Shown one piece after another: positions 25,191-38,245 of a DNA stretch of 64,000 nt. Source of the stretch: Anas platyrhynchos (lineage: Eukaryota > Chordata > Aves > Anseriformes > Anatidae). The translations under genes and the position numbers were made by a program. Positions within the stretch are counted from its first letter, which is position 1, and every line of letters starts with the position of its first letter. Below the pieces are notes generated by a model. It ran no database searches. It was not told where the DNA came from and saw only the letters and a program-made list of their open reading frames with translations. The stretch is taken from positions 8,903,001 through 8,967,000 of the forward strand of contig NC_092611.1 of NCBI RefSeq assembly GCF_047663525.1. The letters run 5' to 3'.

Positions 25191-28100
25191 TTGAAGCCTG
25201 GGAGTAAACAAAGCAGTGGTAATAAATAAGAGAACCACCATCCCAGGCGTTACTCATGTAATTTGCAGTTATTTAATAACCTCTTTGTGACTTTAAGCAA
25301 TGCAGCCACAAATCCTTCCCTCCGAGGGAAAAACTACGGGGCATTGCATCCTGGGTACCGCCATGCATAACTGCTAATAAGCAATAAAGACAGAGTTTTA
25401 GCAATAATTAAAGCTACCAACGGAGGACTCCCACGTTCTCAGAGTTAATGACTGCAGCCGCTCGGCACAGAGCGTCGGAAGGGGAAGGAGCATCGCGGTG
25501 CCCCCGCCGCCCGAAGCATCGCCCAGCCCCTCCCAGCCGCCCACCTCCCAAACCGCCCCGAGGGGCTCCGCTTTTCTTTTATTAAGGGCCTTGAAAATAA
25601 CCAGACATCACAGTTTTAATCTATTCTGTCGATTAAACCAGTTGCAGACTCATGGATTGATTAAGCCACGTCCTTCCCCTTCCAGCTGGCAGGGAGCGGG
25701 TGGCACCATCCCCGACCCCGCAGCGCGTCCCCAAACGCGGGTGCCCACAGGCAGCCCCCGCCACGCCATCCCTGCCACTCCTCCACATCAAGAAGGGAGG
25801 ACTGGTTAGCATCCTCGCTTCTGGTCACAGCGAAAATAAATAAATAAGGGGGAGAAAAATCCCTGTGAACATGAGTAATGGGCCAGGAATGAGCAACCCG
25901 AGATAAAACTGAATAATAACATGTCAAAAACTACACGATGTGGGTTTTTATTCCCCAGCGGAGTTTCCTTCCTGCTAATCCATCACCGCAGAAGATGCAA
26001 GATTACTGCTTTCAGAAAAAAACTCCGGGAGATAAATGTGAGTAAATTAGGGTTTATTATATTATTTAGGATGATATAATTTCAAACATCCCATTATTAA
26101 ATTATTTATACCCCTTGTGGTGGCCGTGCTGGGCAGCGGCCCGCCCCGCTAGCATCCCGCATGCCATGTGGCAGTGGCTGGGCTGGGGACCACAGTGGTG
26201 GCAGCCCCCCATGGGACAGAGACATCACATCCCAGTGCTGGGACACCCACGGGGTGGCTGCAGGGGGACGGGGGCTGCACCCCAGGTGTCAGCACGGCCG
26301 ATAGCACCCCACGACGATCCGCACACGGAGCGCATGAGCCCCGTCTCGCTCCCCTCCCCGCCACCACTGAACCAAGGTGTCGGGCACTTTTCTGTAAATT
26401 GCAGCAAAATTACAGTCACATCAATAATGAAAGGCTTGTCCTCCTGAGGGGACGCTGGCAGGAACCAGCCGTCCTGCTGAAAGACAAATGTACCCTGTAT
26501 TTAAATCAAGCGGCACAGATGCTCACTGGTGTATGGCCTTTCTATTAGCGAGGAAGCAGAGCCTCGTGGATAGGTCAGGACTGTCAAAAAAACTGAAAAG
26601 AGACCGCGAGTCCGAGACAAGCAAAGCAGGTAGGGAAAGGTGAACTTTGTCACGGCGGGGAAAAGAGGCTTCTGACAGAAATTTAGCGTGCTTAATGAGC
26701 AGCCGGGCTCCTCCGTGTCAGGCCTGACGTCTCTGTTTGCCAAACCAAGCGGCACCTGCCCGTCAGCAGCACGGCGCCGCCCGTCCCCTGCCCAACCCCG
26801 TGCCATGATCCTTGATCACCCTGCAGAACCAGGAGCCCTTGCAGCCAGCAGCCACGTGCAGAGCCCAGCCTGATGCTCCGGGCAGAAACCACCCTGGTGG
26901 GAGCCTTCGGGTCGATGCTCTCAGCACAGATGAGGGCTGCAGGACTCTCTCTGCACCCTCAGTACCATCCGACCCCTCGCCCTCTGTGCCCCACACCAGC
27001 ACCGTGACCGCAGCCGGGGTCCCGGTGGGCAGCAGCGCCCGTCCCTCTCGTTAGCAATCCCGAGCGCCTCCGCGGGCGGCTAACTAGAACGGAGCTGACA
27101 GGGGAGGATTACCCGCTCCCAGGAAGCCGGCGTGATTGTGTTTACTCCAAAACCTGGGCCTATTTAGTTGTCGGTGTGCATCATTAATCTTCTTCTACAA
27201 TCCCTTCCCCATCTGCTCCCACTTTTTAATGAACTGCCACTTGCCACACTCAATAAAATCAGCGCTTTGCAAGGATCGCGGCAAGAAGGGGGAAGCAAAA
27301 AGGGATGGAGGGAGGGAGGGGACGACGATAAAGATATGCACTTTGGTTTGGGAGGCTGCTGTCTTATCTACATGGGCAAATGAATCACAACATTGCTCCA
27401 CGAGACACTTTTGGCTGTCTTGCCCCCAAGCAAGTTACTAATAACCACATCAGACTGAGCTGAACGCAAATCTTACAATGCAAAATGTCAGCCCAAGTTT
27501 GAGCCCAGCTACACTGTTTTACACAATTATTTTCAGTGCATGAATACTGCAGGCGGCACCAAGATTGTAGTTTTCCAGCTTGCTGGCAGCTCTGGGGATT
27601 CATCCGATATCAGGCTATTACCTTCTGATTACTTTACTTGGCAGTCAACCCATTCAGAGCTGGCAAATAAACAATAGGGAAGAGTGTGATGGGGAGCTTA
27701 GCTTTCAAATTACACTTTTCAATCATTTGTCACACCAAAGGTATAATGAGTGTTTAATACAAAACTCAAAAGACTGAAGGGCTGGGGTGGGGGATTGCTT
27801 TATTTCTGTGGAGAGAGCTTGGTTCAGGCGGAGCTCTGAAACTTCGGGCGCCTCCGTTTCTCCACGTCTCTCCTGTGAAGGACTTTGCTCCTGCTCGACC
27901 CTCAGCTGTGCCCTCCCTGCCACTGCCCACAGCGCTTGGGGATGGGGAGCAGGGGGGCCAGGTGAGCGCTCGAGGCTGAGCCCTCTTGGCTTAAAGACCC
28001 TGCAGAACAGGAGACCATCATCTTGCCCACAAGCAGTGTGAGATTCCCTTATTTCTGCCCGCTTTCATTAGCAGTCAGTGGTCACCAGCCCAGCGTCTCC

Positions 28101-29560
28101 AAACCTCACTGCTCTCCCTGTGCTGCTTGCAGCCCCTCACTCTGTGCAAACACAGCCTGCAGAAAAGCTTCTGTCCTGTGTGGTGGGGGCACAGCAGGGC
28201 CCCCCGTCAGGCCATGACCCCGTGCAGCACCGCCTGGCACAACGAGCCCTGCTTCACCCCCCGCCTCCCCACCTCCCTGCCCACACACCGCCTGCAGCTC
28301 CCTCCTCCACGCAGTTTAAGTTTTCACATGCTTCACTTTGTTTTGTCTGTGAACCGTGCTGCTTTCTAGGCAGGAAGAGAGATGCAGAGCTTTCTTTTAT
28401 TGTTTTCCTGCCTTCTCACCCCGAGACCTATCGCATTCCCTCGCTGACACCTCTCTGAGGGCTGCCTGCAGCAAGCACAGCGCTGCTGAGTGCTCGCTGG
28501 TGGTGCTGAGCTGCTCCTGGTGCTGCTCCATCACTGTGTGGGCAGCCAGGTACCTGCATGTCACCCACCCAGGGCCTGCAGGGCACCACAGGCTTAGGGA
28601 AAAAGTGCAACCACGCATCCTTCCTGGGGACTCGGTGCTGGAAACACATCTACGGTGTTGTACATCACCTACAGCTGTCAAAAATTGCATCAGACCCAGA
28701 GAGAGGTGAGCATGGGCCATGCACAGATATGGTGACATGGGTGCTAGGATGCTGTCTCCAACATGCCCCATGCATGGCACCTCCCAGCTCCCACCCCCAT
28801 ACATCACTCGAGGGACACAGGCAGAGCCGCGCAGCCCGTGCTCACTGCTGCATTCGCTGCCATGGTGCTGTGCGATCAGAACACCTCACGTTAATGGGGA
28901 TCTAATGTATAAATCCATATGAGCTCCAGAGTCATTCAGTATTAATTAAACGCCGCCATTATATTACTTGGATTGCTGTGTGTTTATTGCTCCCTGCAAT
29001 TAGCAGATGAAACCTGCGCTGCAGCTGCACTTGCCTCCCCGCACCGAGTGCCCCGCGGAGGAGCCCACTGCTCTCACCCAGGACAAAAGTTCCTGCTGCA
29101 GGACGGGGAAGTAAAGGCAGCTTTCAGAGGCAGGAGGAGGTGTCTCGGCCTCGGCTCGCTCCCCCGAGGTGTTTAAGTCCTGTCTCGTTACTCCGCTTCG
29201 CAGTCCCTCTGCCCACATGTCAGACGAGAGAGAAGAATAGAAATCGCTCCTTAAAGTTCACAACCCATCACTCCAGCTTTCAGAAATACAAGCAAAAATG
29301 GCAAAGCAGTAGGGGGAAAATCCATTTCTTTCGCGATGATCTTTCCCTTGAACATGTCCTGTTGATTTGCAGTTGGGGAAAGGAGAGTGTGTTTGTCTGA
29401 GATAGGGGAATCAGATCTGTCTAAACTCTTCCTTACTCCAAACTATCCCCTTCAAAAGCGCTTTTAAAAAAATAGAAAAACCACGAGAGAAAAATCTCTC
29501 CTGTTTGAAGACCTTTCTATTGTGAGCATGCCCCTTGGGAACCAGGGGATTTGGGGTTCT
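25191..29560. other. Gene desert segment, no gene seen
   Basis: A+T-rich islands lie near 25200-25480, 25590-25680, 25810-26120, 26370-26430, 27110-27300, 27380-27780, 28880-29010 and 29220-29540. A GGGA tandem tract lies near 27303-27320. The 25190-26120 interval is the densest run of islands in this part. No exon or transposon was identified. Confidence 0.5.
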
Positions 29561-29579
29561 GCCCTTCTCCCATAGAGGC

Positions 29580-30055
29580 TGGGCACCACAAGCAGCCCCT
29601 GGAGCCAACCGTGCTGCTGGGCCCCCCGGGGGTGCCACTGTCGGGCTCCCAAGGGTGCTCACACCATGCTGGAGCCGGCAGGGACCTGGCACAGGGGATG
29701 ATGCCCTGAGACCTGATCTCCAAAGGGACAAAAGGTGCCAGCAGGGCTGGCTGAGGGCGCACAGCCCCAAAACGTGCTGGGGGTCCCTGGGCAGCAGCCG
29801 GGAGCAGGGCGGGGGGCGCGGGATGGTGCTGGCGGCGGGGCCGGGCAGTGCTGTGAGATGCTGTGCGGGGCTGTATGGGGCTGTATAGGGCTGTATGGGG
29901 CTGTGGGATGCCGCACGGGGCTGGATGGGGTCTGTGCGGTGCGCTGCCGGTGCAGCAGTGCCACCTCCCGGCCGCGCCGTGGGGACAGCCCCGGGCTCGG
30001 CCACCGCCACCCGCACCCAGCGGGGGTCAGAGGGCGGCGGGGGAAATAAAGAGGG
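29580..30055. promoter_or_regulatory. Orphan G+C/CpG-rich island
   Basis: About 470 bases of G+C-rich sequence, with the highest CpG density of this part at about 29800-30050. It sits between A+T-rich flanks and has no neighbouring recognised gene. It includes a G-rich minisatellite and ends abruptly in an A-rich/AAT tract. It could be the promoter of an unannotated noncoding transcript, the body of an unrecognised retrocopy, or simply local composition. I see no protein similarity. Confidence 0.35.
29867..29910 (+). repeat. 10-bp G-rich minisatellite
   Basis: About four head-to-tail copies of CTGTATGGGG with small variants, followed by degenerate copies to about 29930. The regularly spaced G4 blocks on the plus strand could form a G-quadruplex. 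Confidence 0.8.
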
Positions 30056-30108
30056 GAAAAAAAGTAAAAAAAAAAATAATAATAATAATAAATAAAATTT
30101 TTTTGTAT
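30056..30108 (+). repeat. A-rich tract with (AAT)n microsatellite
   Basis: An A-rich run containing about seven AAT units (about 30075-30095) and ending in a T-run. It abuts the CpG-rich island. It could be a microsatellite or the decayed poly(A) tail of a retrocopy. No target-site duplication could be established by eye. Confidence 0.75.
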
Positions 30109-30109
30109 G

Positions 30110-31805
30110 TCATTTCCCTATGGGGATATTTGTCCCAGGGTGCTACTGATTGAAAATTTTGCCTGCCCTCTGGCTGCACACAACGGGCCATCCCCAGGAG
30201 ACAAGGCCACAGGTTTTATCACACAGCCCACGGCCAAGAGGGCCCTGAGAAAGGAAGCAAAAAGCAAAATGCAGAGATGGACAGGGCACATCAGGGGAGA
30301 ACAAGCTCAGGAGAGGATGGGGAAGTGGTTCGGGTAATCTTGGACGCTGTGAGCAAACAAGTGGCACGGGGAGCACAGCACCAGGATGGGCACGGGCACA
30401 GCACTGCCAGCGAGCCCCTTCCCCAAAAGTGCCCGTGCACAGGGTGCAGGAGAGCTGGGCAAAGGGCCCCGGAGCGGAGCCGAGAGCGTGTGGCTCTGCA
30501 GAGAACCAATTTAGTGAAGAGAGAACAGGAGGGTTAGGGAGATGAGATAAGGGAAGAAAAAAGAAGCAGTGCAGGAAAATAAAGAGAGGGAACCAGAGAG
30601 GAGACGTTGATGCAGGAGAGAAGAAAAAAGATCAGATATGAAATACGAGAGAGCAAGGATAAAAGCTGTAAAGAGGCTGCACCGGCACTCCAGCTACCAC
30701 GACACAGGGAGAATTGTCTGTCTTGTTAAGCACTATATCTGTATTGATAAATCTTAACCATCATCACACTCTATTTCTCTAGAACAAGCAATTTCTGCAG
30801 TTCCTTCAAAACTTGGGCTTACTTTTCCCCCTTTTTATTTTTGTTTTGTTACTTTTCATCCATCCCATCTTGGTCACTTTTTATTCTTCCCACTTTGTGC
30901 AAATCCCCTCGCATCCCACCACGGCTGTCCCTACCTGCTGGTCGCCTCCAAATTCCCCACGGTGCCTGGGCTCGGTGCTGCCGTGCCATCCAGGGAGGCA
31001 AAACCTGTGCCCAAAGCCCTGAAAATGTGCTTGATGGGAGCTGGTTTCGGGTGGACCAGCCAGGCGAGGCAGAGCAGAACTCGCTACCACCCCCTTTCTT
31101 TTTGGAGGAGTTGTGGTTGGAGCTAGGGAGTGAGCCAGGCAGCGTTGGGGAGAAATAAGGGCAACCATGGAGGATGTTAAATCTGCTGTGCCACACAGTG
31201 TTTATGTTAAATAAGTAAAATTAACGAAAATTCCAGATTATTGCCTGTTGGGGCACAAGCAATGTGCTCTTTTACAGGGAAGCTCAGGTGGGGCCGCAGC
31301 TGCTGATCAGCCAGCACTGGGGTGAGGCTCCAGAAAATGGCAGAAATCGATTTGAACACAAAGCCTAAGTTTCTGTTACTTTGGGGAGAGGTTCATTTTC
31401 CTCCTTGCTCACTGGAGCAGAGATATTTAAAAATTAGGTTTAAAAATAATTGGCGAGATACAGAAAATCCTGGAGTGCAGAGGGTGGCCTCGCCCACATA
31501 CACTAAATCAGCCCGTGCCGAGAGGCAGCACTATTTCTTCCTTCATAACAAGTGATGGTGAGGCAGAACAAGAAGAAGACCACGCCACGACCAGGTGACA
31601 GTGCTGGGAAGGGGGTCCCGGTGCTCTGCCACCTCCAACCCTTCACCCATGGCTTCTGCTGCAGCTTTGGGGACAGCTGCAGGTCCCTGGAAGGAGCCCA
31701 GCCCAGGGAGCCCAGCTGCTTTCCAACCAACCCAACCCAACCACACCACGCTTTGCAAGGGACAACTCGGTTAATGTAGGGCAGCAAACAGCCCACAATT
31801 AGCTC
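30110..31805. other. Gene desert segment, no gene seen
   Basis: A purine-rich stretch lies near 30530-30660, A+T-rich islands near 30720-30900 and 31180-31480, and a short CCAAC-type tandem near 31725-31745. No gene or transposon recognised. Confidence 0.5.
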
Positions 31806-31810
31806 CCGAT

Positions 31811-31919
31811 CTTAATTACACACATTACTGATGAGCTCATCAACTTAATCTAATTAGTCTGCAGAGCTCAATTGCCTGTCCCTTTTTCTTAAATAATGTG
31901 CTATGTAAGCCTATTATCC
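31811..31919 (+). promoter_or_regulatory. Duplicated noncoding element, copy A
   Basis: An A+T-rich element of about 110 bases with a clear paralogous copy 13 kb downstream at 45073-45193 in the same orientation. Shared blocks occur in the same order. A 22-bp identical block (31823-31844) encloses the perfect palindrome TGATGAGCTCATCA (31829-31842). It is followed by AATCTAATTA, then AATTGC-TGTCC, then AATAATG and finally GTAAGCCTATTA (31905-31916). Spacing is kept to within a few bases. It is not a transposon family that I recognise, has no coding frame, and is the best-supported regulatory candidate in the desert. Confidence 0.75.
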
Positions 31920-34480
31920 CTTTTGACAAAACCTGCTCACTTACACGATCTGTCAGCCGGGCTAACAGCCTGGCACGGCCAGCCCCACCTCGCACACCTG
32001 TGGCACGCCACCCACTGTCACCTCCGTGTCCCCATGGGCTGCTGTGCAGCAGCAAGAGCGTGCACAAGTTCAGGCACCCCTCAGCAAAGCACCAGGGTGC
32101 TGGGGCTGACCCACACCTCCTGGGGGTCCCGCTCCCTGCAGAGGAGCCCTGCAGTATCAGAGCAGAAGGCAGAGAGGAGGCTGAAGGCTGAACATCCTCC
32201 TTAAAAGCCTCTCATCACACACCCAACGCTGCTCAGCTGCTGGCTGACCCTGCACCTCCCTGCTCCTCCTCTCGGCTCCCGGAGGGGCACCTGGGCTGGT
32301 GACCAACCGTGGCCAGAGCTGGCACTGCTGCCCCAGGGGAGCAGGGCTGGCCGAGGGGCAGTGCTTGGGGGATGTACGGCTCTGGTCCTGCTTTGGGGCA
32401 TGACAAGCGTGTCTCTGACAAAAGCATTATGTTCATTGCTGATTTACTGCCTTAGCTTTCAGCTTGGCTGCGTTGTGTTTCTTCTCCTCCGGTGAAAGCA
32501 ATAATCCCAGCGCTCACGACTGTTTAAACAGGAAACCTCTGATAGCGGCCACAGCTTTGTCACCTTTGTTCTGGTCCATCAGTCAGGGCCTGCATGGTCC
32601 GGCAAGAAAAATATCAGGCTGAAACAATTTGTTTTTCTTCCCTTAACCCAAAACTGCCCTCTCCCGAAGTGGGGTGCGTGGATGGAGAACCTCAGGAGAT
32701 GCCCGCAGGACGCAGCCCCCGCCAGCACGTGCTGCCCTCGTCTTCCCCTGCCCTCTGCCTCTCTGCACAAGAATCAATGAAATCCCCTAAAAGCTCATAA
32801 CTCGGAGGTAATTATAAGAAGCATCAATTACCCAGCTATGTGGATTTCATGAATTCAATTAATTTGCATAGTGATCGATTCAGGCGGGTCTTCTCCAGGT
32901 CCCTGGAGAAAGTTAGGACATTGTTCTGCACGCTATTGATTTTACAATGTAAAACCAAAGCTCTCTCTCCTCTTATTCAGAGCTGCTCATTCAGCCATAT
33001 TAACTTTCAGATCATTTATTTTTGTATGTCTTTCAACTCTGTTTGTTGCTATCACACAAATGCAGAGTATTACATTGTAGAGAATAATTGAATCAATACA
33101 GTCATGGTACTCTGGGTCTCCCAGACTCTCAGGAACGCGAGCTGGCAGGAGCCCGCGCGGAGGCTGAGAGGGTTTTTTTTTTTAACCTTTCCCGTTATTA
33201 AAACGCTCGTCTGTCTACATATTAACTTTCTGCACTGTGTATTTGTTATTGTTTCGCCTGCATTGGAGACGCTGGCGCTTTGCTGAATACATGGAGAGGT
33301 TCGGTGGCTCTGAGCATCCCGCAGCCTCGGCTGAGAGGCTGTTGTGCAGCAGCCTGCACATGCCTGAGGGAGTGGGGCCAAGGAGGGCAGCTGTCCTGCT
33401 GTCCTGCTGTCCCACTGTCCCTCCATCCCAGTGCCCAGCACCCATAGGGACATGCAGGAGCCAGTGGCACAGGCAGCACGACCGCCCCTTGCCTGGCCAG
33501 CCCTCCTTCCCCTCTCCATTCTTCTCTGCTGCGAACAGCCACACACACAAATAAGGGAATCAGAGAGAAAAAAACCCTTCAAGTGAAAAGCCACCAAATA
33601 AAAAAGGAATCCTCCTTCAGATTCAAATGGCTCTGAAAAGAGAGACAGTTTTTAATTTTGCTTCCCCTCCCATTGGGATATTAGACAGCTAAATAGCAGC
33701 ATGCCTGTTTCCTTCAGATAACCGGTTCCCAATGAGCACCCTAATTGTCCCCGGACCCTCTCTGCCACTGTACAGAGCAGGTCATTTACTGCACAGCACA
33801 CGCAGCTAAATACAAATCCATTTTCCAAGGGAAAATTCTATTCTTATCTGAGTTCTGCAAGAGGGTTGCAAGCGGCCCGTGTTAATTGAAGCTTTGATGT
33901 TTGTTGGAGGAGGCCTCTAATCAGCTCCACAAAGGGGCTGCCGCGCCGCGCCGCGGTGCACCTAGCCGCATGGGGAGCGCAGGGCTGCGCCGGGCTCGCC
34001 TCGCCCAGAAGGGCTTCGAGGGGAAGAAATACAGGCATAGATAAATCCTGCCTGGGCAGCGAGGGGTGAGGAGCTGAGACCCCCGAGCCCCCTGCAGGGA
34101 CACGCAGGGCTGAGGGCCAGGGCCCCCTGCAGCGCCCAGCGCCCAGCCGCGCACCCAGGGCACGCGGGCGCTTCGGAAGGGAGAAGCGTCTTTTCAGTGC
34201 TTTGGCAGGTCTTCTGCAATATCCTCCAGCAAATCAAGCATCCCCTTCTTGGGATGTTTTCAATCTGCTTTATGTTGATTTTAATTAAAGAATTTGAAAC
34301 TGAACAAACAGTTCGTAGCAGGTGGCCATACAAGTGTGAAATAAGCAAACTGTTTTATCTGCCACAAACTCCACTAGTAAATTCCTTTAAATTAATCCCA
34401 GCCTTCGAAAGGCTGTTGATTCCGACTGAAACGCTGAGCAATTTGGACTCTGCCATTCTCTAAATATTTGCCTTCATTAC
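31920..34480. other. Gene desert segment, no gene seen
   Basis: A+T-rich islands lie near 32420-32500, 32780-33100 (octamer ATTTGCAT at 32862-32869), 33180-33260, 33560-33940 and 34190-34480. A short CTGTC(C) tandem tract lies at about 33393-33425. Nothing coding was recognised. Confidence 0.5.
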
Positions 34481-37400
34481 AGCGTCAGGAGCAGGTGTGT
34501 CTGGCAGCCTGTGTGTGTGTGCCGACGCTGTTGCACCAACAGGTCTGCCTTGCCGTTTCCACGTGCCCAAGCCCTCTCCTGAGAGCAGGACGTCGGGCTT
34601 GCTGCTGGAAAACTTGCATGCGGATAGGTGAGCAGCCCCTGGAGCCCCGCAGGACCCTGCCATGCCCACCACTGCTGGCAGAAAGCCACGAGTGCGTGGT
34701 GGCACACGGTGGCACCTCCTGCATGGTGTCGGAGCAGCCGGTGCCGCGGTGAGGCTGGGACGCTCTGCAGAGCGCGGCGCTGCGGTAACCTTGACGGTAC
34801 AAAGGCAGCACAGGCCCTTTATCGAGGTAACGGGCCCTGCATATTGATAGAGCCCTGGGGAAGGGAGAAGTGGAGCACAGATGCCCACAAGCTTTTCTTC
34901 TTGCAAGGCTGCGCCGGAGATAGGCTAGGAAAAGAATAAGAAGGGAAAAGAAACGCGTACGCACACTCTTCATCTTGCAGTCCTGCCCTCTCTCAGAAAT
35001 CTTATCGGCATCTCTAAGAGCTCGCGTTTTGCCACCTGGAAGTGCCACTCTTCCCTCTGCTGGAGGGGCAGAGGCACCCCTGGCTTGGGCAGCGCTTTGG
35101 GTGCTGTGCCCCTGTGTGATCACCGGTGCCCATGCAGTCCCCAGGCGGGTGGCAAACAGCCACGTTTGCTGGGGCTGCAGGCGCTGGTTCTGCCTGTGCT
35201 GCTGGCTCCCATCCCCACGGCACAGCCCAGCACCACCCGTTGCTGCCAGCCGTGCAGGAATGTTCTCGTGCCATGGGGCAGCCACATGTGGGCACCTCAT
35301 TGCCCCTCAGATGGCAGCTATCGGCTGCCTGCCCGCTCCTTCCAGGAGGAGAGACAATTGTCCGTCGGCTCCTTTTATCCCACTAATGTTCAGAGCATGT
35401 TCAACATCAGATCCATCCTGTTTGCCCTCCCTAATGACCCAGATCTGGGAAATTAGAGCAGCACTCGTGGTCAGCATCCACTCGCGGGAGCCTGTGTTTG
35501 CCTGTGCTAGCCAAGCTTCTGAGATAATTACAAGATGTTCTGCTTTCCTGGGATTACAGTCAGTTTTTCTTCTCTTCCCCTCAATAAATATGGATGCACA
35601 GCTGCTGTTAAAAAGAATCAACAAAAATAAAAAGGGGCAGGCTCCAAACCCTGTGTGCTTCCCTTCAGTTATGCGGTCCCAGTGCTGCCTCTGCCCTAAA
35701 TTCACACAGTTTGGGCTGGGGTTGGGTTGGGTTTGGTGCTTTTTTCCCCCAAATACCAGGCTCAGGTGGCTGCAAAACCAAAACAATGAGAGCAAATGTG
35801 TTGGGAAGGATACGGTATGCAATGGAAAATGATGCAGTGCTCCCCCTCCTGCCCCCTCATCCCAAAATGCGGTGTCAGACCCGTAGCAGGGCAGAGCCTG
35901 CGCGGCTGGGACCCTGCACCCCCAGCCTCTCAAGGACGTGTTTTGGAAGGATGCGTTCAGATCCCCAGGGCTAGCACCTTTCTGGTGGGAATCGCTGGAG
36001 TTTCCCACCCTAAGAGTTGCTTCTGGCCTTTAAAAGCCAGGATATGCTCTACTCCATATATATTAATCTCCTAATCACTAAATTAATTTCCATCTCAGTT
36101 ACAGCACATTCAGTCTATTAGTAAATCATGTCAGAGCTGCTTAGCAACTTTTGTTATAAGGCTCCTATTAGGCCGTGTCTCAAACCAGTGGAGATGCAGG
36201 AGCTGTAATCCTCACGGGCTGAGCTTTGAAGCTACCACAGCAGGGCTGGGCCCCGGGCACCAGCTGCCCCCAGGGGTACCCATCCTGTGCCCCGAGCATT
36301 GCGGTATCCACACCCCAGGAGAACGAAGGAAAAAATTATTTTTGGCAAAGGGACAGACCCTGACCCCCAGCACAGGGATGCAGGACCCTTGCGCTCCTTC
36401 AGCAGGCGTTTTATTCCCTGAGGCAGGGGAGGGCTCTGTGGTGCTGCTGAAGGAAGGAGCAGCTGGCTGTGGGTCCCCAAACTCCTGCCATCGCAGCACA
36501 GGGGGAAGCATCCCTGCTTAGTGCAGCTGCCTGAGCCTGCTCGGGATGCTGGGCACAGGAGGAGCCTTTGCTCGCTGTCTCCTGGGGACCAGCCTTTGGC
36601 GAGAGCTGCTTTGAGGCGCACATCAGAGCACGGAGCACATTGCGGGGACGCTGCTGCTCCCTGTGCAGGGATGGTTGCCAGCTTGCTCATAGGCACCCCT
36701 GAGCCCAGGTTGACCCCTGAGGGTGGGGAGAGCAGGGCTAAACTGGGGCAAGGTGTGCGGTGTCGCTGCGGCCATCCCCACGGCGGCAGGGCGGCACGGC
36801 AGCACGATGTTGCATCGCTCCCTCCCTCCGGTCCGGGCAGAGCTGTCCCCTGCTGGGCTTCATTTCAGAGTCCGGGGCTGTCATTACAGGGAGAAAAAAA
36901 AAAAAACATAACAGTTTGCTCACTCGTCTGTGCACCAATTTCCATCAGACCTTGCCGCTCCTCTCCCGGGGACGCTGCTCTGGAGATGAGGAACCCCCAC
37001 AGACCTCTGTTTCCTGGCACAGGCCACCCGGCACAGCATCGGGGCAGCCTCTGGCCGTGTGGCCACGCTCCCCCCGTGCTCCCCAGCTGTGGCAGGGCTG
37101 TGCAAGCTCAATCAGCCCTGCGGAGTTCAGCCAGCACAGGCTGGGGGCTGCACAACGAGGAGCCCCGGGCAAGGCCCAGCTGGCTGCAGCCCCGTTGGGC
37201 ACAGCCGGGTACCCTCCGTGCGCACCGAGGCTCTGCTGGCAAGGGCTCGCTGCAGGCAGCCTCACCACCCAGTCTTCTTCCCCCCTCGCCACGCCGCACG
37301 CCAGCTCCTCCGGCTCATTGCCGTGAAATTTAATTTGCAGCAATCAGCTGGAGGTGAGGCAGGCGCGGAATTAACTCGACATGCTAATGTCGCATCCTGC

Positions 37401-38245
37401 CTGAGCCCCGCAGCTCGCAGCCAGCTGCGCCACAACCCCCTGCCCGGCCCCCCAGCCCCCAGCACCCCTAAACTGTGCGAGTCTGAGCAGAGTGAGGGGA
37501 AGCACGAGAGCAAGGGCTCTCCCCCGCTGCCAAGCACACGTGCCCCGCAGTTAATTCAGCACTTGCCAGGGCCGTGCCGAGGAACGCAGGAGATTTCAGG
37601 ACTCCTCCTGTCTCGTTCCACAAGCGCCGCAAAGGGTGAGTTATAGCGTCGCTGGATGCACACATATTCTGATAAGGAAGAATAATAACTTGTCAAAGAT
37701 ATATATGATATGTGTTTTCTTTCCAGACAGAATATATATTGGGATAATTCATCAACTTGCCTGGCACTGGCCAGAAGAGAGAGAGAAAAGAAGAATCCTA
37801 ACAAAAAGAAGCCAGCGCGGAGAAACCCCTTTGCATCAGGCGCCTCCTCCCTGCTCATCCCTGCTCCCAGGCAGCCTGGCAAGGCCCCATGGCTGGATTT
37901 GGGGCTTGCTGTGGCCCCATGCTGGGCTGGGGCAGGATGAAGCGGGGGACATCCACGTGCTGCCAGGGTGGCCGAGCGGGCAGAGGTTTTAGCACCAAGC
38001 CACCGTGTTATCCAAATGGGCCTTCTGAGATAGCAGCAGCTTTACCGCACCGAGCCCTAAATCCAGCTCAAATGCTAGCACTGAGCAAAGCAGCATTCCC
38101 TCCGGGCGGGGAATAAAGCAGGATGCAGCTGAACCATCCCCTGCAGCGCCCACCCCACCGCCGGCACCCACCGCCAAGGCCAGCCCTCGCCCAGCCTCCC
38201 TTTCTGCCTCATTTCCTCACTGCAAACACTGCTGCCCCTCCGCCG
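34481..38245. other. Gene desert segment, mostly G+C-rich, no gene seen
   Basis: Large chance frames on both strands overlap each other and have no supporting splice structure or known similarity. Small A+T-rich islands lie near 35510-35640, 36010-36190, 37320-37400 and 37640-37790. A TTGGG-type run at about 35713-35738 is not telomeric TTAGGG. A tRNA A-box look-alike near 37965 was rejected. Confidence 0.5.

Noticed and set aside
35713-35738. Telomere-like TTGGG run
   Set aside because: Not TTAGGG, too short and imperfect; ordinary G/T-rich sequence.
36521-37333. 270-codon frame in a G+C-rich desert tract
   Set aside because: Open frames overlap on both strands and in other phases; composition artefact without protein features.
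37958-38000. tRNA-Leu/Ser-like A-box (GGTGGCCGAGCGGG)
   Set aside because: No B-box (GGTTCGAATCC-like) or acceptor-stem partner follows within tRNA distance.
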